Source of the DNA: an uncultured Kordiimonas sp. | Lineage (GTDB): Bacteria > Pseudomonadota > Alphaproteobacteria > Sphingomonadales > Kordiimonadaceae | DNA: 64,000 nt | Direction of reading: 5' to 3' | Assembly: GCA_947500295.1 (NCBI GenBank) | Contig: CANMRM010000003.1 | Span: 1-64,000, forward strand | Shown: positions 59,623 through 64,000 of the stretch, in pieces | How positions within the stretch are numbered: position 1 is the first letter of the stretch | Layout: every line of letters starts with the position of its first letter | The notes under the pieces: model-generated | What the model saw: the letters and a program-made list of their open reading frames with translations, nothing else | Told to the model about the DNA's origin: nothing | Databases searched by the model: none | Translations under genes and position numbers: made by a program

Positions 59623-62465
59623 CAATCGCGACCCGCCGCGTCGTGGGCTGCGACAGCATCTGTGCAGCGGTTGCACAGATCGCCATTTGCCGTGACTTCT
59701 TTTGAAACCACCCAGCAGCGGTCACACTTGTCACCGTCGGCAACCGACGCAACAACAGCTGCTCCACTTGTGCCTTCAAGTGTAAAGGCACCAGCAGGCG
59801 CGTTGCCTTCGTGCAAATTCGCTGAAGATGTGATGCCCACTTCGGCCCAATCCAGGTCGTTGATGTCTGAGGCGGAGTCGACATAAATGTCCACATGCGC
59901 CTGCAGGCTGGAGCCAATGGTCTTTTCGCGGCGCATTAATTCAAGTGCTGCAGTGACGACACTGCGGATTTTCCGCACCTTCGCCCACTTTGCAGCAAGG
60001 TCTTCATCGCGCCAATCTGTCGGTGTTTCTGGCCAGACCTGACGGTGCACGCTCGGTGTATCCGCGCCAAAACGCGCCTGCCAAACTTCTTCCGAAGTGA
60101 AAGAGAGAATAGGCGCCAGCCACAATACAAGCCGATTGAAGACTGCGTCCAGGACTGTGCGGACAGCGCGGCGGCGCACGTCGTCAGGCCGGTCACAATA
60201 GAGTGCGTCCTTGCGGATATCGAAATAGAAGGCCGAAAGCTCGATGATGCAGAACTGGTACAGCTCCCGGAACACGGGATTGAAATCATATTCTGCTGCT
60301 CGCTCATGCAGGAAGGCATCAAGTTCCGAGAGGCGATGCATCATAAAGCGGTCCAGCTCCGGCATGTCTTTCGGGCTCAGTTTTTCCTCTTCGGAAAATC
60401 CGTGCAGGTTGCCGAGCATATAACGCATCGTGTTGCGGATTTTCCGGTAGGCATCCACCTGGCCTTTGATGATCTCGTCCGAGATCCTCACGTCTTCTTT
60501 ATAGTCAACAGCCGCCACCCACAGGCGCAAAATATCAGCACCATACTGATCAACAATCTTCTGCGGCGAGACGGTATTGCCAAGCGACTTGGACATCTTC
60601 CTGCCTTCACCGTCGAGCGCAAAGCCATGAGTCATGACGTCTTTGTAGGGCGCGCGGCCCCGGGTGCCGCAGGCTTCCAGAAGGCTGGACTGGAACCAGC
60701 CCCTGTGCTGGTCAGACCCTTCCATGTAAAGATCTGCAGGCCATGTCAGCTCCTCACGCTCCTCCAGAACAAAGGCATGGGTGCAGCCGCTGTCGAACCA
60801 GACGTCAAGGATGTCATGAATTTGTTCATAGTCATTTGCGTCATATGTGTTGCCAAGAAGGTCCTGCGCCGGCACAGCAACCCAGGCGTCCGCTCCGCCA
60901 TCCCGCACTGCTTTAATGATACGACGGTTCACATCTTCGTCGACCAGATAATCACCGGTTTTCTTGTCGACAAACACGGTGATCGGGACGCCCCAGGCAC
61001 GCTGCCGAGAAATGACCCAGTCGGGCCGGTCGGCGACCATGGCGCTGATGCGGTTTTTGCTAACCGCCGGATACCAGTTGGTGTCGTCGATGGCCTTCAT
61101 CGCCGTGTCGCGCAGGCCGTTTTTCTCCATGGAGATAAACCATTGCGGCGTGTTGCGGAAAATGAGTGGCGCCTTCGAGCGCCAGCTGTGTGGATAGCTG
61201 TGCGTGAGCGTGCCTTTGGCCATCAGTGAGCAAACACCATCAAGCAGGCCGCAGATTTCATCTGCGACCTTATAGACATGGCGCCCAGCAACCAGCGCAA
61301 CGTCTTCATAATAACAACCGGCTTCATTGACGGTGTATGGCACAGGCAAACCAAACTGCACGTGACCCACCTGATAATCGTCATCGCCGTGACCGGGAGC
61401 CGTATGTACAAATCCGGTACCTGCCTCGGTTGTAACGTGCTCACCGGGCAACATGGGCACGTCAAAATCGTAGAAGCCTTCTGCGTCGGCGTGGCCGCGC
61501 CAGGGGTGCGCAAGGATGCTGCCTTCAAATGCAGCGCCTTTCAAATGCTCAACCACATCATGACCAGTGATGCCTGCGCGGGCTGCAAAATCACCCATAA
61601 GGGCTTCTGCAATCATGAGTTCGTCGCCGACTTTCGCCAGACCTTCATCTTCAACAGCGGTTACACGCACTCGCACATAATCAATATCGGGGCCATAACA
61701 CACGGCCCGGTTTGCCGGGATGGTCCAGGGGGTCGTGGTCCAGATGACAACCCGAGCGCCTTTAAGCGCATCACTGTCGGTGGACACAACTTCGAAAGCC
61801 ACATCAATCTGCGTACTGGTGTGGTCATGATACTCAACCTCGGCTTCCGCCAGGGCAGTTTTTTCAACCGGTGACCACATCACAGGTTTGGAGCCACGGT
61901 AAAGCGAACCATCACCAGCGAATTTCAATAGCTCTTCCACGATCTTCGCTTCGGCATCGAAGCTCATGGTCGTGTAGGGATTGTCCCAGTCACCAAAGAT
62001 GCCCAACCGCTTGAATTGTTCGCGCTGCACATTGATCCAGTGATCGGCAAACTCGCGGCACTCGCGGCGAAATTCGACCGGATCAACGTCATCTTTATTT
62101 TTCTTTTTCTTGCGGTACTTTTCTTCGATCTTCCATTCGATCGGCAGGCCGTGGCAATCCCAGCCCGGAATAAAAGGCGCGTCCTTGCCCTGCATCTGCT
62201 GGGATTTGACAATGATGTCCTTCAGAGTTTTCTGCATGGCGTGACCAAAGTGAATGTCGCCGTTCGCATAAGGAGGCCCGTCATGCAGTACAAATTTTTC
62301 CTTGCCGACGCTGTCGGAGCGCAAGGTCCGGTAAATATCTTCTTTTTGCCACTTGGCCAGAAATTCAGGTTCCCGTTTCGGCAAGCCCGCTCGCATGGGA
62401 AAGTCGGTTTGCGGCAGAAATACAGTGTCTCGGTAATCGCGTTTGTCTTGGTTGTCAGCAGACAT
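59622..62465 (-). CDS. ileS: Isoleucyl-tRNA synthetase
   Basis: DGPPYANGDIHFGHA (HIGH region), DGEGRKMSKSLGNTVSP (KMSKS), C-terminal zinc motif CDRCW..CNRC. Confidence 0.98.
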   Translation of the reverse strand: MSADNQDKRDYRDTVFLPQTDFPMRAGLPKREPEFLAKWQKEDIYRTLRSDSVGKEKFVLHDGPPYANGDIHFGHAMQKTLKDIIVKSQQMQGKDAPFIPGWDCHGLPIEWKIEEKYRKKKKNKDDVDPVEFRRECREFADHWINVQREQFKRLGIFGDWDNPYTTMSFDAEAKIVEELLKFAGDGSLYRGSKPVMWSPVEKTALAEAEVEYHDHTSTQIDVAFEVVSTDSDALKGARVVIWTTTPWTIPANRAVCYGPDIDYVRVRVTAVEDEGLAKVGDELMIAEALMGDFAARAGITGHDVVEHLKGAAFEGSILAHPWRGHADAEGFYDFDVPMLPGEHVTTEAGTGFVHTAPGHGDDDYQVGHVQFGLPVPYTVNEAGCYYEDVALVAGRHVYKVADEICGLLDGVCSLMAKGTLTHSYPHSWRSKAPLIFRNTPQWFISMEKNGLRDTAMKAIDDTNWYPAVSKNRISAMVADRPDWVISRQRAWGVPITVFVDKKTGDYLVDEDVNRRIIKAVRDGGADAWVAVPAQDLLGNTYDANDYEQIHDILDVWFDSGCTHAFVLEEREELTWPADLYMEGSDQHRGWFQSSLLEACGTRGRAPYKDVMTHGFALDGEGRKMSKSLGNTVSPQKIVDQYGADILRLWVAAVDYKEDVRISDEIIKGQVDAYRKIRNTMRYMLGNLHGFSEEEKLSPKDMPELDRFMMHRLSELDAFLHERAAEYDFNPVFRELYQFCIIELSAFYFDIRKDALYCDRPDDVRRRAVRTVLDAVFNRLVLWLAPILSFTSEEVWQARFGADTPSVHRQVWPETPTDWRDEDLAAKWAKVRKIRSVVTAALELMRREKTIGSSLQAHVDIYVDSASDINDLDWAEVGITSSANLHEGNAPAGAFTLEGTSGAAVVASVADGDKCDRCWVVSKEVTANGDLCNRCTDAVAAHDAAGRD

Positions 62466-62717
62466 GGAATGTCGTCTCGTTATCTTGGGCGCCCGGTTGG
62501 TTGTCGCGCCTCAGTGTGTCATCAATGAATGGAATAAGGAAACTCCCGGTCGCCTCTAGAGCGCCGGGCCAGTAATTCGTATTGGCAGGCTTGATCCTGC
62601 GCACGCCCAGCGGCGCGAAAAATGTGCACACGTCAACATGGCTGCGACTTTTATCAGTGAAGCCGGAGAGTGTCGAGCCCAAACCTCACGCATTGATGCA
62701 GCAGCATCCCGCGCCAC

Positions 62718-63281
62718 TCAGCTTTTGATGCCGAACATCGCTTTGCGTTGTTGCTCGATGCCGACAAGCTTGCTTTGTTCCTTGCGTCGCTCCGCATGGG
62801 GCCAGGGTGCTTTTGCGGGTCTTCTGCGGTCAGGGCCATTGTAGGCGCTGGTTTGAACGATCGGCTTCATTTCAGCGAGTGTGCTTGTCACGGCCTTAAT
62901 CAGGCTCTGGCCTGTGAGCGGCATTGCGACAATTTTGGAGGCGCCCGCATCGCGTGCCTTTAAAACAGATTCCTGATCCGGCCCATGAATGCCGAGGATG
63001 ATGGGGGAGACGGATACAGCAACACTCGTGAGGCGCAGAAAACGACAAAAGTCGTACCCACCCAGTTCCGGGAAGCGATCGTCAATAACGATCATGTTGA
63101 AGTTCATTTCCTTGAGGATCGCCAAAGCATCATAGTTGCTGTCAACGGCGATGGCGCGGCCGATGCCGTTAGAGCGCAAAATCGGCTTGAAAGCTTCTGC
63201 TGCCTGGCTGTTTGACAGAGCCAGTAATACTGACAGTTTTGAGAAAATTTCTGAAGACATAGTACTAAACGCGACCCCCAT
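62718..63281 (-). CDS. CheY-like receiver domain protein
   Basis: NMIVIDDRFPELGGYDFCRFLR, KARDAGASKIVAMPLTGQSLIKAV; C-terminal YNGPDRRR. Confidence 0.75.
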   Translation of the reverse strand: MGVAFSTMSSEIFSKLSVLLALSNSQAAEAFKPILRSNGIGRAIAVDSNYDALAILKEMNFNMIVIDDRFPELGGYDFCRFLRLTSVAVSVSPIILGIHGPDQESVLKARDAGASKIVAMPLTGQSLIKAVTSTLAEMKPIVQTSAYNGPDRRRPAKAPWPHAERRKEQSKLVGIEQQRKAMFGIKS

Positions 63282-63439
63282 CGCCTACACAGTGCACCGC
63301 CTTATTTTTCTGAAGCGATGGCCTTGAGAAATTTGAACCAAATTTCTTTATACAGATAAACACTTAATAGAGGTTTAAGCCCTAAATCCAGCGCTTTTCA
63401 CGGCGTAGAGGGCACACAAACGATGAAAGCCCCTCCGGA

Positions 63440-64000
63440 TCAATTATCTTTCTTGGCTGCTCTGGCAAGGCGTCGCCGCCTTGACAAAAGGTTGAGTGTC
63501 TCGACACCCAGTGAAAATGCCATAGCGAAGTAGATGTAGCCTTTCGGTACATGAAAACCGAGACCTTCTGCCACCAGAAACACGCCAATCAACATGATAA
63601 AGGACAGTGCCAATATTTTGAGTGTCGGAAAACGCTGGATGATGCCGGCAATGAATCCGGAAGAAAAAATCATCACCAACATAGCAACGGTCATTGCCGC
63701 AACAATCACCTCGATCACCTTGGTGAGGCCGACCGCTGTCATCACGCTGTCAAACGAGAACACGATATCAATAAGGACGACTTGCGCCACCACAGCGGCA
63801 AACGTGCCACTGTATGTCTTCATGGTTTCCTTGTAGTCGCCGGTGACTTCATCGTGGATGCTGTTGGTGCCCTTGTAGAGCAGGAAACCACCACCAACCA
63901 GCATGAGGATGTCTTTTCCGGATAGCTGGTGCCCCAAAATTTCGAACCAGGGCTCTTGAAGGCTGATGATCCATGCGACGCCAAACAGCAGTGCAATGCG
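63440..64000 (-). CDS. TerC-family integral membrane protein, 5' end outside window
   Basis: VVLIDIVFSFDSVMTAVGL, GFHVPKGYIYFAMAFSLGVETLN; the frame continues to the window end (..RIALLFGVAWIISLQEPWFEILG). Confidence 0.9.
   Translation of the reverse strand, partial: RIALLFGVAWIISLQEPWFEILGHQLSGKDILMLVGGGFLLYKGTNSIHDEVTGDYKETMKTYSGTFAAVVAQVVLIDIVFSFDSVMTAVGLTKVIEVIVAAMTVAMLVMIFSSGFIAGIIQRFPTLKILALSFIMLIGVFLVAEGLGFHVPKGYIYFAMAFSLGVETLNLLSRRRRLARAAKKDN

Noticed and set aside
60045-61229. 394-aa plus-strand ORF
   Set aside because: Fully antisense to ileS, whose coding is unambiguous.

Overview
This is an alphaproteobacterial chromosomal window, judged from gene content (DUF3035 lipoprotein next to lspA-ileS). 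It has three parts. (1) Positions 1 to about 26.5 kb form a genomic island at an initiator tRNA gene. A ~148-bp repeat lies at both ends (65-212 and 26372-26519), and two more degenerate tRNA-fMet att-like copies lie at 17.57 and 26.20 kb. The left half carries an IS66 remnant, a LodA/LodB-type CTQ quinoprotein operon with a CxxCH protein, a sulfotransferase and a 2946-aa RTX/VCBS adhesin-like protein. The right half, bracketed by its own ~200-bp imperfect repeat, is a bacteriocin/microcin-like module: three double-glycine-leader precursors, a putative small immunity protein, a periplasmic M16 peptidase, a C39-peptidase ABC exporter and an HlyD-type fusion protein. (2) About 26.6-42.8 kb is an accessory catabolic region with a GntR/FCD regulator, FAD oxidase, cupins, SnoaL-like proteins, hydrolase, TonB receptor, methyltransferase, FAD monooxygenase and a CpeT-DUF1330 fusion. 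Shared TTGTATACAA-type operators suggest one regulon. (3) About 42.8-64 kb holds amino-sugar recycling genes (NagK-like kinase, SSS transporter, MurQ, D-lactate dehydrogenase-like, NagA), an M1 peptidase, MutL, an FeS-BCP photolyase, an ArsR/SRPBCC pair, LspA, IleS and TerC. The most notable signals are the bacteriocin module with its own att-like boundaries and a covarying hairpin insert in the T-loop of the tRNA-fMet fragments. All family calls come from reading the sequence; no searches were run.
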